Source: Actinomycetota bacterium (lineage in GTDB: Bacteria > Actinomycetota > Actinomycetes > Nanopelagicales > Nanopelagicaceae). Taken from it: DNA of 31,603 nucleotides. Below, one piece after another: positions 15,722 through 23,021 of this stretch. The DNA lies in assembly GCA_947488645.1 (NCBI GenBank), contig CANLAC010000002.1, positions 1-31,603 of the forward strand, given 5' to 3'. A model generated the notes under the pieces. That model saw only the letters and a program-made list of their open reading frames with translations. It had not been told where the DNA came from and did not search any database. A program made the translations under genes and the position numbers. The stretch's first letter is position 1, and every line of letters begins with the position of its first letter.

Positions 15722-16438
15722 ATGAACAGAAAGAATAGCGGAGTTGGCGTATTAGATAAAGCCGTGGCAATTTTAAGCACGCTAGAGGCCGGCCCGCATT
15801 CACTTGCTGAATTAGTTGCAGCAACTGGCATCGCCCGTCCCACCGCCCATCGCTTAGCTGTAGCCCTTGAGTTTCACCGCTTAGTTGCTCGTGATTTAAC
15901 GGGACGATTTGTTTTAGGACCTCGTTCGGGTGAATTGGGCGCTGCTGCCGGTGAAGATCGTTTATTAGCCGCTGCTGCCCCTGCTCTGGCCGCTCTGCGC
16001 GATGCAACTGGGGAAAGTGCGCAGTTATATCGCCGCCAAGGAGATCTGCGTATCTGTGTTGCAGTAGCAGAGCGTCTATCAGGATTGCGTGACTCTGTTC
16101 CTGTGGGAGCAGCGCTGACAATGCATGCTGGCTCTGCTGCACAAATTCTGCTTGCGTGGGAAGAGTCAGAAAAGATTCATCGTGGATTAACCAACGCACG
16201 ATTTACAGCAGCGCAACTTTCTGCCGATCGTCGTCGCGGTTGGGCTCAATCTGTGGGAGAGCGCGAGGCTGGAGTTGCATCTGTATCAGCTCCGGTTCGT
16301 GCACCCAATGGCAAAGTAATTGCTGCTGTAAGCATAAGCGGCCCGATCGAACGTCTAGGACGTCAACCTGGCCGCATTCATGCCGCTGCTGTAGTTGCTA
16401 CTGCAGCTCGTCTGACTGAACATCTAGCTCGCGAATAA
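15722..16438 (+). CDS. ndgR: IclR-family regulator, NdgR/LtbR type
   Basis: The 238-residue protein has an N-terminal winged helix-turn-helix (GVGVLDKAVAILSTLE, then ELVAATGIARPTAHRLAVAL, about residues 8-50) and a C-terminal IclR effector-binding domain. In Streptomyces, Corynebacterium and Mycobacterium the orthologue lies divergent from leuCD and controls leucine and other amino-acid genes. The same arrangement holds here, so leuCD is the likely target. The ATG has no ribosome-binding site but sits 6 nt after a -10 box, consistent with a leaderless mRNA. The 3' end overlaps recX, on the other strand, by 41 bp. Confidence 0.93.
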   Translation: MNRKNSGVGVLDKAVAILSTLEAGPHSLAELVAATGIARPTAHRLAVALEFHRLVARDLTGRFVLGPRSGELGAAAGEDRLLAAAAPALAALRDATGESAQLYRRQGDLRICVAVAERLSGLRDSVPVGAALTMHAGSAAQILLAWEESEKIHRGLTNARFTAAQLSADRRRGWAQSVGEREAGVASVSAPVRAPNGKVIAAVSISGPIERLGRQPGRIHAAAVVATAARLTEHLARE

Positions 16439-16904
16439 CCCGAGCAATTGTAGGAAAAGAAAAACCTTTTCGCTGAAGCAAGGATTGAATTCTGCGAATC
16501 TGAACCTCTGGCTCAAGTCGACTCATAGTGTTGTACTTCTTCATTCCCAGTGAAAACGCGGTCCGATACTCAGACTCATCATCAATCTCATCTAACGCTT
16601 CATCAATACTGGATTGATCTACTCCCCTAGTACGAAGCTCTCCAGCGATGATTCGCTTCGATAACTTCTTGGAGGTGTGACGGGATTGAGTCCACGCCTT
16701 TGCAAACTCTGAGTCATTGATCAAGCCATTTTCTTGAAGGCGAAAAATCGTTGCCTGAGCAACATCATCTTCTACACCACGCTTTTTTAAGTGAGCCAGA
16801 AGCTCACCCTTACTCTTGGCGCGCGCAACCAAAGCATTGAGTGCAATGGTGTTTGCGATTGAGTAAGGGTCAGCCTCCTGGTCAACCTTTACATATTCAA
16901 GCAT
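16398..16904 (-). CDS. recX: RecA regulator RecX
   Basis: RecX binds RecA filaments and limits their activity. The 168-residue protein shows the RecX three-helix repeats: ALNALVARAKSKGELLAHLKKRG, then DDVAQATIFRLQENGLINDSEFAKAWTQSR, then KKLSKRIIAGELRTRGV. The ATG is 6 bp after the recA stop with no own ribosome-binding site, so it is co-transcribed and probably translated by coupling. Its 3' end runs 41 bp into the convergent ndgR gene. Confidence 0.95.
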   Translation of the reverse strand: MLEYVKVDQEADPYSIANTIALNALVARAKSKGELLAHLKKRGVEDDVAQATIFRLQENGLINDSEFAKAWTQSRHTSKKLSKRIIAGELRTRGVDQSSIDEALDEIDDESEYRTAFSLGMKKYNTMSRLEPEVQIRRIQSLLQRKGFSFPTIARVIRELDVQSDELQ

Positions 16905-16910
16905 TGGAGC

Positions 16911-18005
16911 TTAGAAATCCACCTCTGCGGCAGCCTCATCAATGGCAGCAACTAGTGCTGGATCGACCTCAACTGGAACGAAGTGTTCGCGGATCTTGTT
17001 TTCAATCTCATTGGCTAGATCTGGGTTATCAATGAGGAAGGCACGTGCATTTTCCTTACCCTGACCCAGCTGATCTGCCTCGTATGTGTACCAAGCACCA
17101 GACTTCTTAACCACACCGATGTCAACACCCATGTCAATGAGTGAGCCTTCGCGTGAAATTCCTGTGCCATAAATAATGTCGAACTCTGCCTGCTTGAAAG
17201 GTGGAGCCATCTTGTTCTTGACTACCTTTACGCGGGTACGGTTACCAACTGATTCTTGGCCATCCTTAAGCGTTTCAATACGACGGATATCAAGGCGAAC
17301 TGAAGCGTAGAACTTAAGCGCCTTTCCACCTGTTGTTGTCTCTGGTGAACCAAAGAAGACGCCGATCTTGTCACGTAGCTGATTAATAAAGATTGCTGTT
17401 GTCTTTGATTGGTGCAGTGCTCCTGTGATCTTACGAAGTGCTTGAGACATCAAACGAGCCTGAAGACCCATATGTGAATCACCCATCTCGCCTTCGATTT
17501 CTGCGCGAGGAACAAGTGCTGCAACTGAGTCAACTACAACTAGATCAAGTGCACCTGAACGAATAAGCATGTCCATGATTTCTAGAGCTTGCTCACCAGT
17601 ATCTGGTTGTGACACCAACAGTGCATCAATATCAACGCCAAGCTTCTTTGCATACTCAGAATCAAATGCGTGCTCAGCATCGATGAATGCACAGATGCCG
17701 CCAGCCTTTTGAGCATTAGCGATTGCATGCAATGTGAGAGTTGTCTTACCTGAAGATTCTGGTCCGTAAATTTCAACAACGCGACCTCGTGGAAGTCCAC
17801 CAATACCAAGTGCGATATCTAGTGCGATTGAACCAGTTGGAATAACTTCAATGACTGTGTTCTGTCGCTCTGACATCTTCATTACTGCGCCCTTACCAAA
17901 TTGACGTTCGATCTGGGCTAGGGCTGTATCCAACGCCTTGTGGCGTTCAATGTTGGCTTTGTCTTGTGCTGCATCGTTTGCTTTATTACTTTTTTCAGTA
18001 GCCAC
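16911..18005 (-). CDS. recA: Recombinase RecA
   Basis: RecA forms filaments on single-stranded DNA for homologous recombination and triggers LexA self-cleavage in the SOS response. Walker A GPESSGKT is at residues 81-88, followed by CAFIDAEHAFD, the MGLQARLMSQALRKI loop and the INQLRDKIGV region. The GTG at 18005 is chosen over the ATG at 18011: the ribosome-binding sequence GAAAGGA abuts that ATG but has a 6-nt spacing to the GTG. This gives 364 residues. The promoter carries a LexA box, and a roughly 147-nt GC-rich leader precedes the gene. recX follows 6 bp downstream. No intein is present. Confidence 0.98.
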   Translation of the reverse strand: MATEKSNKANDAAQDKANIERHKALDTALAQIERQFGKGAVMKMSERQNTVIEVIPTGSIALDIALGIGGLPRGRVVEIYGPESSGKTTLTLHAIANAQKAGGICAFIDAEHAFDSEYAKKLGVDIDALLVSQPDTGEQALEIMDMLIRSGALDLVVVDSVAALVPRAEIEGEMGDSHMGLQARLMSQALRKITGALHQSKTTAIFINQLRDKIGVFFGSPETTTGGKALKFYASVRLDIRRIETLKDGQESVGNRTRVKVVKNKMAPPFKQAEFDIIYGTGISREGSLIDMGVDIGVVKKSGAWYTYEADQLGQGKENARAFLIDNPDLANEIENKIREHFVPVEVDPALVAAIDEAAAEVDF

Positions 18006-18011
18006 GTACAT

Positions 18012-18152
18012 TCCTTTCGATAGAACGTCCTGCGTTGTGCAGTTCGTTTGGTCTGGCCCAGAAGGTACGGAGACCCAACGACGGTCTGCAGAAGCTCCAC
18101 AACAGGTGTGGAGAAGAGCTGCAGGCGGAGGTTGGAACCGCTCTGGTTGTAC
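18012..18152 (-). other. Long GC-rich, foldable recA 5' leader
   Basis: Between the predicted recA transcription start (about 18152) and the start codon lies a leader of about 140-147 nt. It can form a nested hairpin: CTCCACA/TGTGGAG (18095-18113, perfect 7-bp stem), flanked by CTGCAG on both sides (18086-18091 and 18119-18124), and further out CCAAC/GTTGG. A second hairpin can form from GGTCT/AGACC nearer the gene. I do not recognise a known riboswitch or SRP, 6S or tmRNA in it. It could be a regulatory leader or harbour a small RNA. Confidence 0.5.
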
Positions 18153-18158
18153 TCGGAA

Positions 18159-18181
18159 AGTTTATCCGAACATCTGTTCGA
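18159..18181 (-). promoter_or_regulatory. recA promoter with LexA (SOS) box
   Basis: CGAAC-ATCT-GTTCG (18167-18180), with A following, matches the actinobacterial/Gram-positive LexA box TCGAAC-N4-GTTCGA except for the first T. Next to it, TAAACT (18159-18164, minus strand) is a good -10. The box covers the spacer, so LexA would block polymerase binding. No strong -35 is seen. Confidence 0.88.
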
Positions 18182-18224
18182 AAGGTAACAGGTGGCACTG
18201 ACAGATTTAGGCGTGTCGCCCCGC

Positions 18225-18230
18225 CATACT
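18225..18230 (+). promoter_or_regulatory. Possible -10 box for leaderless yaaA
   Basis: CATACT (5 of 6 to TATACT) ends 6 nt before the GTG chosen as the yaaA start. There is no Shine-Dalgarno sequence at that GTG, and the -35 is not convincing. Confidence 0.35.
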
Positions 18231-18236
18231 GAGCCG

Positions 18237-18782
18237 GTGTTAATCCTGCTGCCGCCCTCTGAGAAGAAATCAGCCACCCCTGGGCCGGCCATCCAGGTCT
18301 ATACAGGCGTTCTCTACGCCGCCCTACGGTGGAGCGCCCTTACTAAAGCCCAGCAGAAGCTCGGCCAATCGTGCGTCGCCATCATCTCGGCCAAATACGG
18401 GGTACTTCGCCCAATGGATCCAATCGAGCCCTATAAAGAAAAAATCAAGAACAAGAAGATGGCTGCCCAGGTTGCGCAAGCATTAGATGGCGCAGAATCT
18501 GAGTTAATTATCGACTGTCGCTCATCTACCTACCAAACAGTGTGGCAATCCCCCGTTGCAATCACAGTTGAGATCAAGGTCTTCACCAAAATCGACGGTG
18601 TGAAAAAAGTAATTACCCACATGTCAAAAAAGACTCGTGGTGAAGTTACCCATCACATCCTAAATTCAGCAAAAATTCTGAGTAATCCTCATGAACTAGA
18701 AGCTATGGTTTTGCAGAAATTTCAATGTGAATTAATTGAAGGAAATAAGAAAAACCCTTGGGTATTAGAGGTGTATTGCTAA
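18237..18782 (+). CDS. yaaA: YaaA/DUF328 family protein, unusually short
   Basis: YaaA-family proteins take part in resistance to peroxide and intracellular iron stress and bind DNA. Recognisable parts are the N-terminal LILLPPSEKK, YTGVLYAAL, ISAKYGVLRPMDPIEPYK, LIIDCRSSTYQTVW, and the ITHMSKKTRGEVTHHIL region. The frame extends up to 18192, but the GTG at 18237 gives the family N-terminus and follows a -10-like box. The product is 181 residues, whereas relatives known to me are near 240-260. The stretch between the PPSEGK-type motif and YTGVLY is almost absent. The first third is GC-rich and the last third AT-rich. It is divergent from recA. Confidence 0.82.
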   Translation: MLILLPPSEKKSATPGPAIQVYTGVLYAALRWSALTKAQQKLGQSCVAIISAKYGVLRPMDPIEPYKEKIKNKKMAAQVAQALDGAESELIIDCRSSTYQTVWQSPVAITVEIKVFTKIDGVKKVITHMSKKTRGEVTHHILNSAKILSNPHELEAMVLQKFQCELIEGNKKNPWVLEVYC

Positions 18783-18799
18783 GGCGTCTCTAAGACGCC
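18783..18799. terminator. Hairpin between convergent yaaA and hydrolase genes
   Basis: GGCGTCT-CTA-AGACGCC is a perfect 7-bp stem right after the yaaA stop, covering the stop codon of the hydrolase gene. Neither strand has a T-run after it. It is placed as a shared bidirectional terminator would be, but the missing U-tract lowers confidence. Confidence 0.4.
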
Positions 18800-19590
18800 A
18801 TAAGAGCTGTCTTCTTGATCAGTTCAACAGTTAATGTTGGATAGTTCCACATAATTACATGAGCGCAGTTATCGACAACAATCCATCGTGAATGAGAAGG
18901 AGCAACGCTTTTTTCCTGCGCAATCTCCTCTGGCAATGTTAGATCTTCATCTCCAAAAACTACTGACAGTTTTACTCTCTCGGGCACAACAGATTCAAAC
19001 CTGCGTCCATTTGCACCATGCCACATCGGCATATAACCCTTTGACTTTGCCATCGCAATCACTGAATCACGACAGGATTCAAAACTTAATTCTCGCCACA
19101 AGTGTGTGATCTTCTTATAGCCAATTGCTTTTAGTGCTGGAATTCGATACGCCGTCTTCATGAAGTGCTGCGATATTTTCGCAAGGATTCTTGCATCAAG
19201 ACTTGGTGGGAACTTTCGTGGCGGTTGTTCATGCCATAACCCAGCTGGGGCTAATGCGGTAACACTTAGAACATTATCTGGAGCAACAGCTGCCATCTCT
19301 AATGCAATCCATCCTCCCAGGGAGTTTCCGGCAACATGCATAGTTTTGACACCCATGTCATTAACCATGTAATCAACTATCGACTGAGCCAGAGAACGTG
19401 GATCCATTTCTTCATCATCTCTGAGTGGTGCATCACCATGACCTGGAAGGTCAATGGCATAGACCGTAAAACTCTCAATTAACTGGGGAACCAGGCTCTT
19501 CCAAATGTTTCCAGCTGAACCCAGTCCATGCACAAGGACTAGTGCGGGTTTATTCAGGTCTTGTGTGTAGCGATGGGAGCTAACTGGCAT
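18790..19590 (-). CDS. Alpha/beta-fold hydrolase
   Basis: The 266-residue protein is a typical alpha/beta hydrolase. It has the oxyanion-hole HGLGSAG (residues 21-27), DLPGHGD (47-53), the nucleophile elbow GNSLGG with Ser90, an acidic residue in FGDEDLT (Asp214 or Asp216) and the catalytic His244 in NCAHVIMW. A lid region lies between. No signal peptide is seen, so it is cytoplasmic. The substrate cannot be told from sequence; esterase or C-C-bond hydrolase is possible. It starts 2 bp after the DUF3046 stop and so is probably co-transcribed with it. Confidence 0.9.
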   Translation of the reverse strand: MPVSSHRYTQDLNKPALVLVHGLGSAGNIWKSLVPQLIESFTVYAIDLPGHGDAPLRDDEEMDPRSLAQSIVDYMVNDMGVKTMHVAGNSLGGWIALEMAAVAPDNVLSVTALAPAGLWHEQPPRKFPPSLDARILAKISQHFMKTAYRIPALKAIGYKKITHLWRELSFESCRDSVIAMAKSKGYMPMWHGANGRRFESVVPERVKLSVVFGDEDLTLPEEIAQEKSVAPSHSRWIVVDNCAHVIMWNYPTLTVELIKKTALMAS

Positions 19591-19592
19591 TT

Positions 19593-19793
19593 TTAGTACC
19601 TGTGCTTTTCTGTCTCATTTGGATGTGCCTTGCACACCGCTTTCCAAATGACATCCGGCTCAAGCCCGGCAGCCAAAGCTTCGTTGACGCTCTTGCTACC
19701 TAACTCTGAAAGTGCGATATCGGAAGAAAATGAAGGGGCCCATGCATCACCAAATGACAAGGTGATGCGCTCACGCAGATCAGAGATTCGCAA
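19593..19793 (-). CDS. DUF3046 family protein
   Basis: The 66-residue protein matches DUF3046, a small actinobacterial family found near recA (Rv2738c in M. tuberculosis). Seen here are the start MRISDLRERITLSFGDA, then ALSELGSKSVNEALAAG and VIWKAVCKAHP, which are the conserved elements. Its function is not known. The start is TTG and overlaps the end of the TetR gene by 14 bp, so translation is likely coupled. The nearness to recA here (about 1.6 kb away, on the same strand) keeps the conserved neighbourhood. Confidence 0.9.
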   Translation of the reverse strand: MRISDLRERITLSFGDAWAPSFSSDIALSELGSKSVNEALAAGLEPDVIWKAVCKAHPNETEKHRY

Positions 19794-20301
19794 TTGCAGT
19801 TATTGCTTCTGCTTGTGCACGAGATTGTGCAGGAGTAATTGGATGTAAGGCTTGTCCGATTAACCATCGTGTTGCGAGATCACTCTTTTCTTTCCCCAAC
19901 AAGTGAGCCATCGCAATGGAAAATGCTTTCCACAAGGTGTCGCTCTGAGCTGCTAACGCAATGGCCAATGACTCCGGATCTTGTGTGCGCATAGCAGCTA
20001 ATGCTTTATCTGCAGAAATTTCAATTGAAATCTGTTCTAAAGCTGAGGTTGCAGTTGGTGCTGCTTGTGCGATGACAACTAGTCGCTGCATCTCTGATTC
20101 ACACAGACTTCGAATAACACTCTCTTTGTCTCGGTAATGGTTATAGAGAGTTGCACGAGAGACTTCCGAAACATCTGCGATTTCAATCATGGACATCTTT
20201 TTTAAACCAGTAGTTGCAATCAACTGCTTTGTTGCTTCAAGGATTGCGTTTTGTGTACGGCGGTGAGTTGCTACTTGTGGCGCGTACTTATTAAGCGGCA
20301 T
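19780..20301 (-). CDS. TetR/AcrR-family transcriptional regulator
   Basis: The 173-residue protein has an N-terminal TetR helix-turn-helix: AILEATKQLIATTGLKKMSMIEIADVSEVSRATLYNHYRDKE, in roughly the first 60 residues. The rest is an alanine-rich helical effector domain with no recognisable ligand signature. The ATG at 20301 is preferred over the TTG two codons upstream; it overlaps the clgR stop by 11 bp. It lies between clgR and DUF3046. The target is unknown; the neighbouring hydrolase could be one, but both are on the same strand and in the same likely operon. Confidence 0.9.
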   Translation of the reverse strand: MPLNKYAPQVATHRRTQNAILEATKQLIATTGLKKMSMIEIADVSEVSRATLYNHYRDKESVIRSLCESEMQRLVVIAQAAPTATSALEQISIEISADKALAAMRTQDPESLAIALAAQSDTLWKAFSIAMAHLLGKEKSDLATRWLIGQALHPITPAQSRAQAEAITAIANL

Positions 20302-20557
20302 CGACAACAGTGAGAGTTACGCCCTCACGGCTCTTGAGCTCTGCAGATACATCACTGAAAACGCCAGAAAGAGAAAGTCCCAATGCGACGCAAATTGCAT
20401 TAAGCAATTCAGAGGATGCTTCTTTTTGTCCGCGCTCAACCTCGGAGAGATATCCAAGTGAGACTCGTGCATCGCGAGCAACATCGCGCAATGTGCGACC
20501 TTGGGCGGTGCGTGCAGAACGAAGGGTTTGACCAATAGCGTCACGAACTAGAACCAT
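20291..20557 (-). CDS. clgR: ClgR-like XRE-family regulator
   Basis: The 88-residue helix-turn-helix protein reads AIGQTLRSARTAQGRTLRDVARDARVSLGYLSEVERGQKEASSELL in two adjoining blocks, which is the ClgR pattern. ClgR activates Clp protease and stress genes in Actinobacteria and in several species is itself a Clp substrate. The protein ends in VVDAA; hydrophobic C-terminal Ala-Ala ends are typical Clp degrons, so regulated turnover is plausible. I use the second ATG (20557), because AAGGGAG lies 7 nt before it and only 1 nt before the first. It follows cinA, as in Mycobacterium and Corynebacterium. Confidence 0.88.
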   Translation of the reverse strand: MVLVRDAIGQTLRSARTAQGRTLRDVARDARVSLGYLSEVERGQKEASSELLNAICVALGLSLSGVFSDVSAELKSREGVTLTVVDAA

Positions 20558-20584
20558 TGTCATACTCCCTTCAATTGTCGATCT

Positions 20585-21076
20585 TTAAACGCGATGTCTA
20601 AGGATACGCGCAAAGGTGGCGATCGCGCTTGATGTAGCTGCGTTTCGCACAGAATCACGATCCCCCGAAAGGGCTAATTCGATGGTGTGGCTGATTGGGC
20701 CTTCAATGGCTACCCACACCACACCCACCGGATTTCCATCCAACGTGTTCGGGCCAGCAACGCCTGTTGTTCCAATCGCCCAGGTTGTTCCAAAGGATTT
20801 AATAGCACCCTTAGCCATTGCAACTGCGACCTCTTCACTTATCACGGTGTGTTTTTCAATGAGCGCTGGGTCAATACCTAAATGGGAAATTTTAATTTCA
20901 TCGCGGTAGGCGGTGAGTCCACCAACAAACACATCAGATGCTCCTGCAACAGTGACAATTGCAGCACTTACAGAGCCTGCAGTTAAAGACTCAGCTGTGC
21001 TAATTGTTTCTCCGCGCTTGCGCAGATGTTCAACGATCTCGGCAGAAAAGCCATGGATCTCGGTTGCTAACGTCAT
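20585..21076 (-). CDS. cinA: CinA C-terminal domain protein, nicotinamide-nucleotide amidase
   Basis: The 163-residue protein is a single CinA C-terminal (PncC) domain, which deamidates nicotinamide mononucleotide to nicotinate mononucleotide in NAD recycling. Conserved parts are ISTAESLTAGSVSAAI, GLTAYRDEIKISHLGI, SEEVAVAMAKGA and AIGTTGVAGP. The N-terminal MoCF-like domain of long CinA is absent, as usual in Actinobacteria. AAAGG lies 8 nt before the ATG. It sits between pgsA and clgR, a standard actinobacterial order. Confidence 0.95.
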   Translation of the reverse strand: MTLATEIHGFSAEIVEHLRKRGETISTAESLTAGSVSAAIVTVAGASDVFVGGLTAYRDEIKISHLGIDPALIEKHTVISEEVAVAMAKGAIKSFGTTWAIGTTGVAGPNTLDGNPVGVVWVAIEGPISHTIELALSGDRDSVRNAATSSAIATFARILRHRV

Positions 21077-21080
21077 CTGC

Positions 21081-21641
21081 CTAACCTTTCTTATTTCGCG
21101 CTTTATGTTTGAAGGTTGAATTCACATAATACACACCAGTAACGATAGTTAGTACCACTGCAACAAACATGAACCCATCGCGGAACCAGTAAAGGTTTGA
21201 ACTAAGGGGCAGCACATAGAAGCCAACACCAAAGTTCTGCATCGTTGCCTTGATCTTGCCACCCTTGTTAGCTGGAATAACTCCCCGCTTAATAACAGAA
21301 AGTCGGAATAGTGTGATTCCAATTTCACGGAACAAAATCACACTTGTGATCCACCATGGCATACGTCCTAAGATCGACAGTGAGACCATCGCCGTACCAA
21401 TCATGAATTTGTCGGCAACTGGATCTAAAAACTCACCAAACTTAGTAATTGCCCCTCGGCTTCTGGCTAACTTTCCATCCAAAATGTCTGATAATCCAAG
21501 AATAAAGAAAACACACCAAGAAATATATTGCCATGCTGGGTCATTGCCACCATTTTTAAAAAGCGTATAGGCACCGACAGGCACAAACAACAAACGCATA
21601 ACAGTAATAAAGTTAGGAGTTATAAAAGCTGGGAGCTTCAT
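21081..21641 (-). CDS. pgsA: CDP-diacylglycerol--glycerol-3-phosphate 3-phosphatidyltransferase
   Basis: PgsA makes phosphatidylglycerol phosphate at the membrane. The 186-residue protein contains the full CDP-alcohol phosphotransferase motif: D52, D55-G56, A59-R60, G69, D73 and D77. Several hydrophobic helices are present (near 10-28, 40-52 and the C-terminal third) and a basic tail. The start overlaps the rimO stop by ATGA. A related family member makes phosphatidylinositol phosphate, but the N-terminus and neighbours (rimO, cinA) favour PgsA. Confidence 0.95.
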   Translation of the reverse strand: MKLPAFITPNFITVMRLLFVPVGAYTLFKNGGNDPAWQYISWCVFFILGLSDILDGKLARSRGAITKFGEFLDPVADKFMIGTAMVSLSILGRMPWWITSVILFREIGITLFRLSVIKRGVIPANKGGKIKATMQNFGVGFYVLPLSSNLYWFRDGFMFVAVVLTIVTGVYYVNSTFKHKARNKKG

Positions 21642-22993
21642 AGAGGTTTAGCCACCAAATCCGCACCCATCGAATCAATAACTACGGCATCAACATACTG
21701 CCCGACCTTGTAGTTAGTACCGATAAAGGAGGTAGTTCCATCCACTTCAGGTCCCTGGTGGGCGGCGCGACCTTCTTGCAGCTCTTCATCTTCAATCAGA
21801 ACCCGCACATTTTCCCCAATTCGCGCTTGTGCTCGCAATGAAACCATCTCATCGGCCAAAGAAGATAATGTCTCAACTCTCTGGGCAATGACATCTGCAT
21901 CAACCTTGTCTGAAAGATTTAATGCTTCAGTGTTGTCCTCATCTGAATATCCAAATACTCCTACTGCATCTAGCTTTGCCTTGGTAATGAAGTCAGCAAG
22001 ATCATCAAAATCCGCTTGAGTTTCACCTGGGAAGCCGACAATAAAGTTTGAACGAATTCCAGCCTCTGGTGACACCGCGCGCACCTGGCTAATTAGATGT
22101 AAAAACTTCTCGCTATCGCCAAAACGGCGCATTCTGCGAAGGACAGTTGGGCTTGTGTGCTGGAAGGATAAATCAAAGTACGGAGCTGTTTTATCTGTGG
22201 CAATCATCGCCTGAATCAATGTAGGACGCATCTCAGCTGGTTGTAAGTACGACAGACGAACTCGCTCAACACCTGGCAGCGCTGCGATATCTGGCAAGAT
22301 CTTTTCCATCAACTGTAGGTCGCCTAGATCTTTTCCGTATGAGGTTGTGTTTTCGCTAACCAAGAACAATTCCGTAACACCATTTTCAGCAAGCCAACGC
22401 GCTTCCTTGATGATGTCAGTAGGACGCCTTGATATAAAAGAACCTCGGAAATATGGAATCGCACAGAAAGAACAGCGACGATCACAGCCTGATGCAATTT
22501 TTAGCGGCGCCCAAGGCGCAGTGCCTAGGCGCTTTCTAGAAAACTCCTCGCTCTCACGCGCATCTGCGCGATCAACTGGAGCTATTGGCAAAAGCGCGCG
22601 ACGATCACGTGGAACGTGTGACTTATGGGATTCTCCAGCAATAATGGCTTGCAAGCGCGCAGAAATGTCTTTGTAATCATCAAAACCTAGAATTGCATCT
22701 GTTTCAGGTAGTTCCTCGGCTAAGAGATTTCCATAACGCTCTGCCATGCAGCCAACTGCAACTACTGCGCGCGTAACCCCATGACCTTTAAGGGAATTTG
22801 CCTCAAGCAATGTGTCAATAGAATCCTTCTTTGCGGATTCGATAAAACCACATGTATTTACAAGTGCAACCTCAGCTGATTCCACATCATCGACAAGCGT
22901 CCAGCCATCGGCTGCTAATCGGCCCGCTAACTCTTCAGAATCTACCTCGTTGCGTGCGCATCCAAGTGTGACCACTGCAACGGTGCGCTTCAT
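21638..22993 (-). CDS. rimO: Ribosomal protein S12 methylthiotransferase RimO
   Basis: RimO adds a methylthio group to an aspartate of ribosomal protein S12. The 451-residue radical-SAM protein has the N-terminal cluster cysteines C12, C48 and C82 and the radical-SAM triad C170, C174 and C177 (CDRRCSFC). A C-terminal TRAM domain follows (from about residue 375). It is distinguished from MiaB by the GCARNEVDSE start and by the gene neighbours. No ribosome-binding site precedes the ATG; TAAGAT ends 7 nt upstream, so an extra leaderless promoter is possible. It lies 28 bp after rodZ. Confidence 0.96.
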   Translation of the reverse strand: MKRTVAVVTLGCARNEVDSEELAGRLAADGWTLVDDVESAEVALVNTCGFIESAKKDSIDTLLEANSLKGHGVTRAVVAVGCMAERYGNLLAEELPETDAILGFDDYKDISARLQAIIAGESHKSHVPRDRRALLPIAPVDRADARESEEFSRKRLGTAPWAPLKIASGCDRRCSFCAIPYFRGSFISRRPTDIIKEARWLAENGVTELFLVSENTTSYGKDLGDLQLMEKILPDIAALPGVERVRLSYLQPAEMRPTLIQAMIATDKTAPYFDLSFQHTSPTVLRRMRRFGDSEKFLHLISQVRAVSPEAGIRSNFIVGFPGETQADFDDLADFITKAKLDAVGVFGYSDEDNTEALNLSDKVDADVIAQRVETLSSLADEMVSLRAQARIGENVRVLIEDEELQEGRAAHQGPEVDGTTSFIGTNYKVGQYVDAVVIDSMGADLVAKPL

Positions 22994-23000
22994 TTGCGCA

Positions 23001-23006
23001 ATCTTA
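23001..23006 (-). promoter_or_regulatory. Possible -10 box for a leaderless rimO transcript
   Basis: TAAGAT (minus strand) ends 7 nt before the rimO ATG in the short gap after rodZ. No Shine-Dalgarno sequence is present there. The support is the shared spacing seen elsewhere in the window. Confidence 0.3.
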
Positions 23007-23021
23007 CCCTGTTTAGGGCTG

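Noticed and set aside
18012..18165. SRP RNA, 6S RNA, tmRNA or tRNA in the GC-rich stretch
   Set aside because: No SRP GGAAG/GCAG loop arrangement, no tRNA T-loop or CCA-type end, and no tmRNA tag frame could be found.
17918..18292. A 124-codon minus-strand frame covering the recA leader
   Set aside because: It runs out of frame into recA, crosses the LexA box and promoter, and resembles no family I know. The base pairing explains the sequence better.
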